Positions 1 through 9,063 of a stretch of DNA of 33,483 bases are shown here, one piece after another. Position 1 is the first letter of the stretch, and each line of letters starts with the position of its first letter. This stretch comes from Actinomycetota bacterium. Lineage in GTDB: Bacteria > Actinomycetota > Acidimicrobiia > Acidimicrobiales > JAMCQF01. A program made the translations under genes and the position numbers. The notes under the pieces were generated by a model. It saw only the letters and a program-made list of their open reading frames with translations, searched no databases and was not told the origin of the DNA. The stretch lies in NCBI GenBank assembly GCA_023379605.1, contig JAMCQF010000055.1, positions 1 through 33,483 on the forward strand, given 5' to 3'.

Positions 1-29
1 GGGTACTCCCCGGGCTATGGTGCTCAAGG

Positions 30-59
30 TTGACGCCCCTTTAGGAAAATCTCTATGTG
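30..59 (+). promoter_or_regulatory. possible sigma70-type promoter for the acyl-CoA ligase
   Basis: TTGACG at 30-35 matches a -35 box well. TATGTG at 54-59, 18 bases further on, is a weak -10 box. Transcription would start near 66, leaving a leader of about 65 nt before the GTG start. This is seen by eye only; the upstream gene is outside the window, so read-through transcription is equally possible. Confidence 0.25.
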
Positions 60-88
60 CAGCAAGGTAAAGATGTAGCTTACAGTCC

Positions 89-108
89 ACGGCCACCTGA
101 GGTGCCGT
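89..108. promoter_or_regulatory. inverted repeat just upstream of the ligase RBS
   Basis: ACGGCCACCT-GA-GGTGCCGT forms a nearly perfect dyad: 9-bp arms with a single bulged C. It lies immediately before the AAAAGGAGGT ribosome binding site at about 114-123. It could be an operator for a dimeric repressor (TetR-type regulators often control acyl-CoA ligases) or a leader hairpin. No regulator gene is visible next to it. Confidence 0.3.
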
Positions 109-132
109 AGGCCAAAAGGAGGTCAACGCAAC

Positions 133-1683
133 GTGTACCCAGCCACCTATGCCAAGATCACCCCAGACAAGCCAGCTGTGATCATGTCAGGATCGGGGGC
201 AAAGGTGACATACGCCGAGCTCGATGAGCGCTCCAATCGCTTGGCTCAGCTCCTGCGAAAGAGCGGGCTCAGACCTGGAGATGGAATAGCTCTACTCATG
301 GAGAACCACCTGAGGTTCTTGGAGGTGACCTGGGCGGCCCAGCGCAGCGGCCTCTACTACACCCCCATTAGCTCACGGCTCACCGCCGAGGAGGTCGCCT
401 ATATCCTAGATGACTGCGGGGCAAAAGCCTTTATCACCACCGCAGGCTGTGCACCGGTTGCTACAGATGCAGCCAGGATCGCAGCCAACCTGGATGTACG
501 GCTCGCTGCAGATGGCCTGGTCGAGGGGTTCGAAAGCTATGAGGAAGCCACCGCTACCCAGCCGCCATCACCGCTCCCAGACGAGATGGAGGGCGCCGAC
601 CTGCTCTACTCCTCGGGCACGACCGGACGGCCGAAAGGGGTCAGGCTACCTCTTTTGCAGGGTAGGGAGATCGGCAGCCCAGACGGTGTCACCATGCTCA
701 TGGGCGCGCTCTATGGGGCAGGAGCTGACTGCGTCTATCTCTCGCCCGCTCCTTTGTACCACGCAGCCCCGCTGCGCTTCTGCATGGCCGTGCACCGCCT
801 GGGAGGAACTGTGGTGGCCATGGAGCATTTCGAGCCCATCGAGTACCTGGGCCTGATAGAACGCTACCGGGTAACCCACACCCAGCTCGTCCCCACGATG
901 TTTGTGCGCATGCTCAAGCTCCCTGCCGAAGTGAGAGACAGGTTCGACCTCTCCAGCCTGCGCTGTGCAGTGCACGCAGCAGCACCCTGCCCAGTCCAAG
1001 TAAAGCAGGAGATGATCCACTGGTGGGGGCCGATCATCCATGAGTACTACGCAGGCACCGAAGGCAATGGGTTCTGTGCAGTGGGCTCACAAGAGTGGCT
1101 CTTGCATCCCGGTACCGTAGGAAAGCCCCTGGTTGGGACCGCTCATATTCTCGATGAGGCTGGCCAGGAGGTTCCTGCGGGTGTTGATGGGATGATCTAC
1201 TTCGGCGATGGTGCCCAGTTCGAGTACCTGAACGATCCTGACAAGACAGCTGCCTCCCGCGATCCTAATGGAAGAGGGTGGACGACTCTCGGCGATATAG
1301 GCCATCTGGACGAGGAAGGATACTTGTACCTTACGGACAGAAAAAGCTACATGATCATATCCGGAGGTGTGAACATCTACCCACAGGAAGCGGAGAATGT
1401 GCTTATAGCTCACCCAAAGGTCATGGACGTGGCAGTGTTCGGCGTGCCCAACGCTGACCTTGGTGAGGAGGTCAAAGCCGTAGTCCAGCCAGTTGATATG
1501 GCCGAAGCCAGTCCCTTCCTAGAGGAAGAGCTCATATCCTACTGCAAGGGACATCTCGCCTCGTACAAGTGTCCCCGTAGCATAGATTTTGAGTCCGATC
1601 TACCCAGGCATCCTACTGGAAAGCTGTACAAACGGCTGCTTCGCGATCGGTACTGGCAAGGGCACGAAAGCCGAATCCTGTGA
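133..1683 (+). CDS. AMP-forming acyl-CoA synthetase (fatty-acid/carboxylate CoA ligase)
   Basis: Activates a carboxylic acid with ATP and CoA through an acyl-adenylate; acts in the cytoplasm. The ANL superfamily signatures are all present: the P-loop-like SSGTTGRPKG near residue 160, YYAGTEGNG near 307, the hinge/adenylate motif GDIGHLDEEGYLYLTDR followed by GGVNIYP near 390-425, and the C-terminal catalytic lysine in PTGKLYKR near 495. The length of 516 aa is normal for the FadD-like branch. The GTG start is fixed by a strong AAAAGGAGGT site about 9 nt upstream. The gene converges on menD with a 13-nt gap and is not part of the menaquinone pathway (menE is separate). The substrate cannot be read from sequence; a medium- or long-chain fatty, aromatic or sterol-side-chain acid is possible. 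Confidence 0.85.
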   Translation: MYPATYAKITPDKPAVIMSGSGAKVTYAELDERSNRLAQLLRKSGLRPGDGIALLMENHLRFLEVTWAAQRSGLYYTPISSRLTAEEVAYILDDCGAKAFITTAGCAPVATDAARIAANLDVRLAADGLVEGFESYEEATATQPPSPLPDEMEGADLLYSSGTTGRPKGVRLPLLQGREIGSPDGVTMLMGALYGAGADCVYLSPAPLYHAAPLRFCMAVHRLGGTVVAMEHFEPIEYLGLIERYRVTHTQLVPTMFVRMLKLPAEVRDRFDLSSLRCAVHAAAPCPVQVKQEMIHWWGPIIHEYYAGTEGNGFCAVGSQEWLLHPGTVGKPLVGTAHILDEAGQEVPAGVDGMIYFGDGAQFEYLNDPDKTAASRDPNGRGWTTLGDIGHLDEEGYLYLTDRKSYMIISGGVNIYPQEAENVLIAHPKVMDVAVFGVPNADLGEEVKAVVQPVDMAEASPFLEEELISYCKGHLASYKCPRSIDFESDLPRHPTGKLYKRLLRDRYWQGHESRIL

Positions 1684-1696
1684 CGGTGGCTGTCAC

Positions 1697-3631
1697 TCAG
1701 GCCATCTTCGCACTTAGCGACTCTCCTACCGCTTGGGCGATGAGATCGTGCAGTTCAACATTAGAGCTTCGCTGCGTGACCACACGCACTGCCTGAAGAC
1801 AGGACATGGTCCCAGATGAGCTATGTCCAAGGCGGGAGAGCGCTTTTCGGATCGGGCCATCGATGTCTGCACCCTCTATGCTCGCCTGGGAAAGCCCGAA
1901 GCCCGATACCACTTGGCCAATATCTACAACTGGAGGCGTAGCCATGAGCCTTTCGAACCGGTCTGGCTGCATTGAACCCGCCTGTGGCAGGAATGAGAAT
2001 ATGCCCCCCCCTCGATTGTCGACGACCACTATCACCATACAAGGAGGAACAGAGACACAAGAAAGCGCCGAGATGTCGTGGAGGAAAGCGAGATCTCCCA
2101 GCAGGACCGCTGTCCTTCCCCGATCTATCCGCTGATCACCAATGCCCTTCTCGCGAACACCGAGGTGATCCGGTTGAATCGTTACAGGATTATAGTTCGC
2201 ATGCGTCTCAATATCAATGGCCGCATTGGATGCCCTGGCGGCTGCCACCCCGAGAGCAGTGGATAAAACGCCGTCAATCCCATTGGCTCCCCTATTGGAG
2301 ATCACCTCTGGTGGGGAGTGGTGAACTGGAGCGAACCACTCAAGATCCCTTATGGGCATCGAGGAAGAGACCACAAGGCTGTCCCCTTCGCCAAGCGCAG
2401 ACCAAAGAGCTCGGGCGACACCAGGCTCGCTCGGGGTGACCTGTGCTTGGAGAACCTCACCGATGGCTGCCTGAGCCAAGGCTTCTGCCTGGGACCATGA
2501 CTGCTCCCAAGGCGTCGCTTGGCGCGCGATTGGCCCTCCATCCCCTCCAGCCAGCTCTGCGATCACCAACTCGCAGACGGCATCTGGTGATGCAGATATG
2601 ACCTGGTCTGCCACTCGGTCCGGGTCGCCCCATGCCCAGTAGGGATCTACGAGGATCTGTAGAGCACCACAACCGGCAAGCCAGCTGCCGAGTGCTTTTG
2701 AGGCCCATGGCTGGCCAAAGTGCAACACCACCTCAGGCTTGTGCTCTTTAGCGAAACGCTCCTCCCTGAGCAGGGCATCGGCTGCTGCAATCACCACAGC
2801 ATCTTTGTGCGCCCGCCTCGCCCCACTCCGCGGGTCTGCCAGAACCGGCCAGGACAGGGCGCCAGCCAGGCTGAGCACTGCGGAAGGCAGGGGCGCCGAA
2901 CGCCCGCCGCCTGCAACGATGATCCCACGCCGGCTCTTGAGCGAGGATATGGTATCTATAACTTCACGCGATGGAACCTCTTGCCGCGCCCGAGTCAGGT
3001 GCCAGGGCAAACCCCCTTGCCGTCCTGGAGGCAACTCGCCTGCCCTACCAGTTAGTGGTTCGGCAAAGGAAAGGTTCGCATGCACCGGGCCCGGACCCTT
3101 GGGGCCATAGGAGGCCTCAGCCACCAGCCTTGCCGCCAGCGAGCGCCAAGCAACTCTGGTGCGCTCCTCGGGGACCCCAAGAGATACCGACCACCTTAGC
3201 GAGTTCCCATATAGTCGGCTCTGGTCCAAGGTCTGAGGGGCCCCTACGTCGTGCAGCTCAACGGGCCGATCTGCTGTGCAGATGATAAGGGCGATCCTGG
3301 AAAGATCAGCTTCGACAACAGCTGGGTGCATCTCCACTGCGGCAGTCCCAGAGGTGGTTACAGCAACGACCGGGCGCTTGGAGGCCACGGCCATACCCAA
3401 AGCGAAGAACCCTGCAGATCGCTCATCCAGACGGATATGAGCCCTAATGCGATCGTCCCTGTCGAGCGCTTCTACCAGAGGCGTGGAACGAGATCCAGGA
3501 CATATGACGGCGTCGGTGACGCCAGCTCTTGCCCACTCGTCAACCAGGGTCGAACAGAACGTCGCTGCGGTGCTCAGGCGGGGTGCTCCATCAAAGGGGC
3601 CGTGTCCTTGCACAGAGGTATGTAGGCTCAC
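1697..3631 (-). CDS. menD: SEPHCHC synthase MenD, with an internal insertion
   Basis: Thiamine-diphosphate enzyme that joins isochorismate and 2-oxoglutarate in menaquinone biosynthesis. Family motifs: VICPGSRSTPL near residue 42, RLDERSAGFFALG near 67 with the cofactor-activating glutamate, NRGANGIDGVLSTALG near 446, and the ThDP/Mg motif GDLAFLHD then VDNRGGGIFSFLPQ near 512-550. At 644 aa it is longer than the usual 540-590. Part of the excess is a segment of about 38 residues (about 468-506) between STALGVAAA and the ThDP motif, which are nearly adjacent in typical MenD proteins. That segment is richer in ATT/AAT/GAT codons than its surroundings. The start is GTG; another GTG six codons in is possible. 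It is divergent from menH with only 5 nt between start codons. The insertion may still be tolerated, since all active-site motifs remain. Confidence 0.9.
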   Translation of the reverse strand: MSLHTSVQGHGPFDGAPRLSTAATFCSTLVDEWARAGVTDAVICPGSRSTPLVEALDRDDRIRAHIRLDERSAGFFALGMAVASKRPVVAVTTSGTAAVEMHPAVVEADLSRIALIICTADRPVELHDVGAPQTLDQSRLYGNSLRWSVSLGVPEERTRVAWRSLAARLVAEASYGPKGPGPVHANLSFAEPLTGRAGELPPGRQGGLPWHLTRARQEVPSREVIDTISSLKSRRGIIVAGGGRSAPLPSAVLSLAGALSWPVLADPRSGARRAHKDAVVIAAADALLREERFAKEHKPEVVLHFGQPWASKALGSWLAGCGALQILVDPYWAWGDPDRVADQVISASPDAVCELVIAELAGGDGGPIARQATPWEQSWSQAEALAQAAIGEVLQAQVTPSEPGVARALWSALGEGDSLVVSSSMPIRDLEWFAPVHHSPPEVISNRGANGIDGVLSTALGVAAARASNAAIDIETHANYNPVTIQPDHLGVREKGIGDQRIDRGRTAVLLGDLAFLHDISALSCVSVPPCMVIVVVDNRGGGIFSFLPQAGSMQPDRFERLMATPPVVDIGQVVSGFGLSQASIEGADIDGPIRKALSRLGHSSSGTMSCLQAVRVVTQRSSNVELHDLIAQAVGESLSAKMA

Positions 3632-3636
3632 CTGGC

Positions 3637-4527
3637 ATGCCTTTCATAGATGGTGGGACCTTCCTCAGCTTCACCTCTAGGGGACCTGCAGGCGCACGCC
3701 GCGTAGTGCTCGTGCATGGGTTCACCCAGTCGGGACGATCTTGGGAGAGGGTGGCTACGGCTCTGGCCAAGCACTACGAGGTTCTCTGCCTGGACGCACC
3801 TGGGCACGGAGGGTCGTCGGGCATACGGGCTGACCTGTCGGAAGGAGCGGCCCTGATAGGTCGTAGCGCTGGCAAAGCCGCATACGTCGGCTACTCCATG
3901 GGAGGGCGTTACTGCATGCATCTAGCACTGTCCCAACCCGACCTGGTGGACGCGCTGGTCCTCCTGGGTGCCCATCCCGGGATTGAGGATCCCAGCCAGC
4001 GCAAAGCGAGGAGGATCTCAGATGACCTGCTGGCCACCAGCCTCGAGCCCACTGAAGCCATGGCTGCGAAGGGGAGCTCTGAAGAGAGTCCGACAGAGGC
4101 TGGTGCGGTTGACATCCGTGGCGAAGAGCTCCCTCGCCTCAGGGAGTTTCTTGATCGATGGCTCTCCCAGCCGCTCTTCTCTACCCTGTCAACAGAACAG
4201 GCAGGTTTGCAGGCTCGCCTGGAGGACAACACTTGCGCGGGGCTCGCCTCAAGCCTCCGCCTGGCTGGAACTGGGACCCAGACACCGCTTTGGAACCGTC
4301 TCGGTGAGCTTTCCATGCCTGTCCTCATTGTCGCGGGCGAGCACGACTTGGCCTACAGTGCCCTCGGTCGTCGCACCGCCAGCGCCATAGGTGACAACGC
4401 CAGATTTGTATCTGTGGCTGGAGCAGGTCATGCTGTGCACCTAGAGCAACCCGAGCAGTTCTTTCATCTGGTGAGCTCATTTTTAGACGATCTTTACGAT
4501 GGTGACAGGGGTGCCTCACAGGGCTAG
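3637..4527 (+). CDS. menH: SHCHC synthase MenH (alpha/beta hydrolase)
   Basis: Eliminates pyruvate from SEPHCHC to give SHCHC, the step after MenD. It has an alpha/beta-hydrolase fold: oxyanion region VLVHGFTQSGRSW, LDAPGHGGS, the nucleophile elbow GYSMGGR typical of MenH, the acid in VAGEHDLAY, and the catalytic histidine in GAGHAVHLEQP. From the ATG at 3637 it is 296 aa. The ORF track start at 3529 would lie inside divergent menD and adds non-conserved sequence, so the later ATG is preferred. Its 3' end overlaps convergent menA by 12 nt. Placement beside menD and near menA, menB and menE separates it from unrelated hydrolases. The region between LDAPGHGGS and the GYSMGGR elbow is short, but the catalytic residues are complete. 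Confidence 0.85.
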   Translation: MPFIDGGTFLSFTSRGPAGARRVVLVHGFTQSGRSWERVATALAKHYEVLCLDAPGHGGSSGIRADLSEGAALIGRSAGKAAYVGYSMGGRYCMHLALSQPDLVDALVLLGAHPGIEDPSQRKARRISDDLLATSLEPTEAMAAKGSSEESPTEAGAVDIRGEELPRLREFLDRWLSQPLFSTLSTEQAGLQARLEDNTCAGLASSLRLAGTGTQTPLWNRLGELSMPVLIVAGEHDLAYSALGRRTASAIGDNARFVSVAGAGHAVHLEQPEQFFHLVSSFLDDLYDGDRGASQG

Positions 4528-5412
4528 GCCAACCGTAAGCAAGCCGGCCAGAACCAGCTGTGCCGCTGCTGTCATTGCAAGGACGGGGATCAGGTCTTGG
4601 CCCTCTGCCCCAGCGCGCACCCTTCGGGCTGCCAGCACAGCGGGGAGAAGCGCTCCAAGAGCCAGCAAAGCCCAGGTTCTGCCCGAGGCTGCAAGAGCGG
4701 CCCCCGTTGCCACGCTTCCAAGCAGGCATGAAACATAAAGCCGACGTGCACCGGTCTCGCCCAGCCTTACCGACAAGGTCCGCTTGCCCGCTGCCGCATC
4801 GGTAGGTATATCCCGCAGATTGTTCACCGCCAGCAAGCTGCTTGCGGCAAGACCGACGGGCACCCCTGCAGCAACCGCTAGAAGAGTTAGCTTGTCCAGC
4901 TGCACGTAAGCTGTGCCAGCGGTAGCCACCAGTCCGAAGAACACAAAGACGAACAGCTCTCCAGCCCCGGCATAACCATAGGGGTATGGCCCTCCAGTGT
5001 AGAGCCACGCTGCGGCTATGCAAGCTGCTCCCACAGCCACGAGCCAGAGCGTGGTCATGAGCGCAAGAGCGAGGCCTGCCACCGCGGCCAGCCCAAAACA
5101 CAGCCATGCCGCAGCACGCACGGCGTTCGGCTTTGCCAATCCCCCAGCCACCAACCGGACGGGTCCCACCCGCTTCTCGTCTGTGCCCCTTATGCCGTCG
5201 CTGTAGTCATTTGCATAGTTGGTCCCTACCTGGAGAGCCAGTGCCACCAATCCTGCAAGGACTGCTCTGGACCAGATAACGCCCCCAGAATGCCCGTCCC
5301 CGACCGCTGCTACCGCTGTTCCAACCGCCACTGGAGCAAGTGCTGCAGCCAGCGTGCGCGGTCGGGCACCGGAAACCCAAGCCCGCCACCTCAAAGGAGC
5401 ACGTGAGCTCAC
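4516..5412 (-). CDS. menA: 1,4-dihydroxy-2-naphthoate prenyltransferase MenA
   Basis: Integral membrane UbiA-family prenyltransferase that attaches the polyprenyl tail to DHNA to make demethylmenaquinone. The first Asp-rich motif appears as NYANDYSDGIRGTDEKR and the second as NNLRDIPTDAAAGKRTL. About eight or nine hydrophobic segments follow, consistent with the family's multi-helix bundle, and the length (about 298 aa) is normal. I chose the GTG at 5412, preceded by GGAGG at 5417-5421 (4-nt spacing). The ORF track's TTG at 5433 is the alternative and would leave 9 nt after menB. It lies directly downstream of menB on the same strand, so the two are probably co-transcribed. Its end overlaps convergent menH. 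Confidence 0.9.
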   Translation of the reverse strand: MSSRAPLRWRAWVSGARPRTLAAALAPVAVGTAVAAVGDGHSGGVIWSRAVLAGLVALALQVGTNYANDYSDGIRGTDEKRVGPVRLVAGGLAKPNAVRAAAWLCFGLAAVAGLALALMTTLWLVAVGAACIAAAWLYTGGPYPYGYAGAGELFVFVFFGLVATAGTAYVQLDKLTLLAVAAGVPVGLAASSLLAVNNLRDIPTDAAAGKRTLSVRLGETGARRLYVSCLLGSVATGAALAASGRTWALLALGALLPAVLAARRVRAGAEGQDLIPVLAMTAAAQLVLAGLLTVGLAL

Positions 5413-5442
5413 TGAGCCTCCATTACAGTTCAAGCGAGCAAC

Positions 5443-6360
5443 TCACGGTCTACGGGGAAAGCGAGAGAAATCGGGGCTCCGGTGCTCTACGAAGGCATCG
5501 CGGCCCTCTTGGCCTTCCTCGGTCATATAAAACAGCATCGTAGCGTCGCCAGCCAACTGCTGGATACCCGCAAGCCCATCGTCGGCAGCATTGAAGCCAG
5601 CTTTTAGCATCCTAAGCGCGATGGGAGAGAGCTTGAGCATCTCCTTACACCAAGCAACGGTCTCTTCCTCGAGCCGCTCCAGGGGCACCACGGTGTTCAC
5701 CAGCCCCATCGAGAGAGCCTCCTTGGCGTCGTACTGGCGGCAGAGAAACCAGATCTCCTTTGCTCTTTTTAGTCCTATGGTCCTGGCCAGCAGGCCTGCC
5801 CCATACCCGCCATCAAAGCTGCCCACCCTTGGACCGGTCTGGCCAAAACGCGCGTTGTCCGCAGCGATTGTGAGATCACAGACAAGGTGCAGCACATGGC
5901 CGCCTCCTATTGCATAGCCAGCCACCATAGCCACAACGGGCTTTGGAAGCCTGCGGATCTGCACCTGTAGATCGAGCACGTTTAGCCGACCTATTCCCCG
6001 GCGTGCCACTTCATCGTCGCCTAAGTACCCATCCTCTCCCCTGATCCTTTGATCTCCCCCAGAGCAGAATGCATCTGGGCCTTCCCCCGTAAGGATTATC
6101 ACCCCGACCTCTGAGTCATCCCTGGCCTTATTGAAAGCCGTCTCCAGCTCAAAAAGCGTCTGTGGTCGGAACGCATTTCGAACCTCGGGACGACAAATCG
6201 TTATCTTTGCGATCCCTTCTGGACCATGTGGACCTTGGCCCAGCTCATAGCGGATGTCACCAAACTCCCCAGCTGAGGTCCAGCTGAGCGCAGGTCCGGG
6301 ATTGCCACCAAGGCCTTGTGCCATTCCACCCAATGGGGCGAACGAGCTGTCTGGGGTCAT
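5443..6360 (-). CDS. menB: 1,4-dihydroxy-2-naphthoyl-CoA synthase MenB
   Basis: Crotonase-fold enzyme that cyclises o-succinylbenzoyl-CoA to DHNA-CoA. Diagnostic MenB motifs are present: [26 protein letters not shown], and the long signature from [20 protein letters not shown] to [15 protein letters not shown], including the oxyanion-hole glycines. The C-terminal [21 protein letters not shown] is also typical. The start is uncertain: ATG codons at 6435, 6384, 6360 and 6324 are in frame and none has a clear Shine-Dalgarno. The conserved core begins near FGDIRYE, so 6360 or 6324 gives a normal N-terminus, while 6435 leaves only 17 nt before divergent menE. It is followed closely by menA in the same direction, a likely two-gene operon. 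Confidence 0.9.
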   Translation of the reverse strand: MTPDSSFAPLGGMAQGLGGNPGPALSWTSAGEFGDIRYELGQGPHGPEGIAKITICRPEVRNAFRPQTLFELETAFNKARDDSEVGVIILTGEGPDAFCSGGDQRIRGEDGYLGDDEVARRGIGRLNVLDLQVQIRRLPKPVVAMVAGYAIGGGHVLHLVCDLTIAADNARFGQTGPRVGSFDGGYGAGLLARTIGLKRAKEIWFLCRQYDAKEALSMGLVNTVVPLERLEEETVAWCKEMLKLSPIALRMLKAGFNAADDGLAGIQQLAGDATMLFYMTEEGQEGRDAFVEHRSPDFSRFPRRP

Positions 6361-6452
6361 TTGCGGGCGTGAATCTCGATCCATCCAGCTAGTCCAGCGC
6401 GACCGGGGTGCACAGCGCAACGTGGCTAGGCACATCTCAGCTGACTTAACCT

Positions 6453-7688
6453 GTGGCGGTGGTAGAGCTTATAGCCTTGGATCTTCCTGGAGGACCGGAC
6501 TTTGTCCGGGCACTACAGCAGGTATGGGACAGCGGCAACGCCGCGCTACCCATAGATCCCAGGCTACCTGCTCCAATGCGCAAGGCGGTCATAGAGGCCA
6601 TGTCGCCTTCGGCCATGATCGGACCCGACGGGATATGTCACCGCCTCGCTGGCGGGGTCCCACTAGAGCAGGAAGATGCTCTGGTGGTGGCAACCAGCGG
6701 GACCACTGGCAAGCAAAAAGGGGTCGTACTAACCCACTCAGCCGTGCAGGCATCAGCGCTGGCCACGTCAAAATGCCTTAAAGCTGACCCTTCCACAGAC
6801 AGGTGGCTTGCCTGCCTACCACTGGCACACATAGGTGGGCTGTCGGTGGTGACCAGGGCTCTACACACAGGGATTCCGCTAATTGTCCAGGACGGCTTCG
6901 ACATGAACAAGGTCATCTCCGCCGCACGCTCGGGCGCGACCCTCGTCTCTTTGGTTGCCACAGCGCTCCGGCGGATCGAACCAGGCCTGTTCCGCATAGT
7001 GCTCCTTGGTGCGTCCAGGGCCCCGGCTGACCTCCCGCCAAATGTCGTGACCACCTACGGCATGACAGAAACCGGCAGCGGGGTGGTCTATGACGGCATC
7101 CCACTCGAAGGTGTGGAGGTAAGAGTCTCTTGGCGTGATCCAGCCCCCCAGGGAGAACTTTTGGATCCCGGTGCAGACACAGCTTCAGTCAAGCTGGCAG
7201 AGATCGGCCAAGCTGACCAGGTCAAGCTGGGAGAGGTGCTACTCAGATGCCCGATGCTCCTGCGTTGCTACAGGGAAGGGCCCAACGGGGCATCACCGAC
7301 AGGAGAGGATCCCCGCCTAGAAGGAGGCTGGTTCCCCACCGGTGATGCAGGTTGGATTGACGAGAACCAGCGCCTGCACGTAGCTGGCAGGATCGCAGAG
7401 GTCATTGTCACAGGTGGCGAAAAGGTGTGGCCGGCTGCTGTCGAAGCTGTGCTTAACACCCACCCTTGCGTTGAGGAGATTGCGATTTCTGGCCAGCCAG
7501 ACCCCGAGTGGGGCCAAGCCGTGGTGGCCTGGGTAGTCCCTTCCAAAAGTGGGCCGCCAAGCCTTGAAGATCTCCAAGCAATGGCCTCCGAGCAGCTGCC
7601 ACCCTGGTCCAAGCCCAAGAAAATGAAGGTGGTAAGCTCCCTGCCCCGTACAGCCCTTGGGAAGCTGCGAAGGGAGCTGCTTAGATGA
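6453..7688 (+). CDS. menE: o-succinylbenzoate-CoA ligase MenE
   Basis: Adenylate-forming ligase making OSB-CoA, the substrate of MenB. ANL motifs: [10 protein letters not shown] at residues 81-90, [33 protein letters not shown], then [13 protein letters not shown], and the catalytic lysine in [14 protein letters not shown]. At 411 aa it is short for an ANL enzyme, as is common for actinobacterial MenE, with a reduced N-terminal domain. It is divergent from menB, which together with the men neighbours supports MenE over a generic acyl-CoA ligase. The GTG start has no strong ribosome site. The stop overlaps the start of the MFS gene (ATGA), so the two are probably translated from one message. 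Confidence 0.85.
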   Translation: MAVVELIALDLPGGPDFVRALQQVWDSGNAALPIDPRLPAPMRKAVIEAMSPSAMIGPDGICHRLAGGVPLEQEDALVVATSGTTGKQKGVVLTHSAVQASALATSKCLKADPSTDRWLACLPLAHIGGLSVVTRALHTGIPLIVQDGFDMNKVISAARSGATLVSLVATALRRIEPGLFRIVLLGASRAPADLPPNVVTTYGMTETGSGVVYDGIPLEGVEVRVSWRDPAPQGELLDPGADTASVKLAEIGQADQVKLGEVLLRCPMLLRCYREGPNGASPTGEDPRLEGGWFPTGDAGWIDENQRLHVAGRIAEVIVTGGEKVWPAAVEAVLNTHPCVEEIAISGQPDPEWGQAVVAWVVPSKSGPPSLEDLQAMASEQLPPWSKPKKMKVVSSLPRTALGKLRRELLR

Positions 7689-8998
7689 CCGAGTCCATCA
7701 AACAGCACCCGCAGGCTACCCCCGCTGCGATCCCTTCTCGGTGGCTGACAAGAAACACCTGGTGCATAGCAGGGTCAGCCTTCTTTGCCGATCTTGGCTA
7801 CCAAGCAATCATTGCGGGATTCCCTTTGCTGATAGTGGTGGTCCTACACGGCACCACGCGTGAGTTTGCCCTGGCTAGCGCCCTGGCCTATGGAGGAGGT
7901 GCGCTGAGTGGCTACATAGGAGGCAGGCTGGGGGATCGCTACGGAAGGCGCAGGGTTGCCCTTATCGGCAACCTGGGCATCGTCCTGCTGGCACTGTGCG
8001 GGCTGGCAGCGGCTCCATGGCAAGCAGTGGCGCTGTTCGTGGCTGGCTGGTGGTCGCGAAACTTCAGGAGCCCCCCCAGACGAGCGCTTCTGGCGGCGGG
8101 CACCGCTCCCGAAAGCCGCAGCCGGGCGTTCGGGTTCCTGCATGCCTTGGACGTCGGCGGCGGGATGCTGGCGGCCCTGGGTCTGCTTGGGCTGTTGGCT
8201 GCGGGGGTGAGCTTGGGCCACGCCTTTCTGTTCGCGCTCGCTCCGCTACTCGCATCATCTGTGGTGTTGGCCGGAGCCAGGGAAGTTCACCAGCCCCAGC
8301 CCCCCGACATCTCTGAGGAGTCACCCGCCGTCGCAGAGAAGAGTTGCGAGCCAGCCCAGCCCGATCAGGTGCAAACCAGCCCAGCCGGGGAGCCCGGCAC
8401 GCGCGAAGCAGAAAAGGTTACCCGAGCCGTGCTCATCGCCACTGCCCTGTTCGGGTTCAGCTCATACAGCATCGGTTTCCCGGTTCTAACCGTGGCCCAG
8501 GGATCGCACAGCTTGACCCAGGGAGTCGGGGCGTACGCGGTGTTCCTTGGGGTGTCAGCTGCCACAGGGTGGCTGATTGCGACCAGGAGCTGGCCCGCCA
8601 TCGCCACCCTGGCAATAGCGGGGTACGCTCTCAGCGCTGTAGGGACCCTGGGGCTTGGACTTATGGCCAACTTCAATCAAAAGACCGCCTTGGAGTACGT
8701 AACGATAGGGCTTTTGGGCGCAGCTTTGGGAGTAATAGAGACAGTAGAGCCCTCCACCATCGCCAACCTGGCCAAGCTTGCCCGCCAAGGGCGGGCTATG
8801 GGAAAGCTCACAGCAGCAAGGGGCATCGGCCTGCTCGCCGGAAACCTGATCATGGGTCTCCTTTACACATTGAGCCCGCTGGCCGCCTACGCTTACGCAG
8901 CTGCAGTGGGGCTGGCGGCGGCGGTGGTTCTCGTTCCGTCAGCGATCAAGGGTCGTGATCCACTCAGCCGACCCCGCCCCGCAGATCAAGGGTCGTGA
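7685..8998 (+). CDS. MFS transporter, C-terminus encoded by a tandem repeat
   Basis: Polytopic major facilitator superfamily permease, 437 aa, with about 12 hydrophobic segments. MFS motif A is visible as GGRLGDRYGRRRVAL near residues 78-92, in the loop between helices 2 and 3. A hydrophilic central loop (about residues 200-240, rich in P, E, Q and S) separates two six-helix halves. The ATG overlaps the menE stop. The last ~18 residues (from IKGRDPLSRP) come from the 40-bp tandem repeat, and the stop codon lies inside the second repeat copy, so the natural C-terminus may have been altered by repeat expansion. The substrate is unknown; I cannot connect it to menaquinone beyond co-orientation with menE. 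Confidence 0.8.
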   Translation: MTESIKQHPQATPAAIPSRWLTRNTWCIAGSAFFADLGYQAIIAGFPLLIVVVLHGTTREFALASALAYGGGALSGYIGGRLGDRYGRRRVALIGNLGIVLLALCGLAAAPWQAVALFVAGWWSRNFRSPPRRALLAAGTAPESRSRAFGFLHALDVGGGMLAALGLLGLLAAGVSLGHAFLFALAPLLASSVVLAGAREVHQPQPPDISEESPAVAEKSCEPAQPDQVQTSPAGEPGTREAEKVTRAVLIATALFGFSSYSIGFPVLTVAQGSHSLTQGVGAYAVFLGVSAATGWLIATRSWPAIATLAIAGYALSAVGTLGLGLMANFNQKTALEYVTIGLLGAALGVIETVEPSTIANLAKLARQGRAMGKLTAARGIGLLAGNLIMGLLYTLSPLAAYAYAAAVGLAAAVVLVPSAIKGRDPLSRPRPADQGS

Positions 8999-9063
8999 TC
9001 CACTCAGCCGACCCCGCCCCGCAGATCAAGGGTCGTGATCCACTCAGCCGACCCCGCCCCGCA
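8944..9063. repeat. three identical 40-bp direct tandem repeats between convergent genes
   Basis: The unit begins GATCAAGGGTCGTGATCCAC and recurs at 8944, 8984 and 9024 with no mismatch I can see. A decayed fourth start, GACCCAGGGTCG, follows at 9064. Each unit contains the short dyad GATCA-7nt-TGATC followed by a C-rich tract. The stop codon of the MFS gene falls in copy 2 and the stop codon of the convergent SDR gene in copy 3. Because 40 is not a multiple of three, any change in copy number shifts the reading frame at the end of the MFS protein. Confidence 0.95.

Noticed and set aside
4325-5107. 260-aa minus-strand ORF overlapping menH and menA
   Set aside because: Frame shadow of menA on the same strand; Gly/Arg/Cys/Ser-rich protein with no domain.
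8344-8958. 204-aa plus-strand ORF inside the MFS gene
   Set aside because: It lies in another frame of a clear transporter gene and its protein has an Arg/Ser/Gly-rich shadow composition with no motif.
8944-9063. CRISPR array
   Set aside because: The 40-bp units abut directly with no spacers and there are no cas genes; it is a simple tandem repeat.
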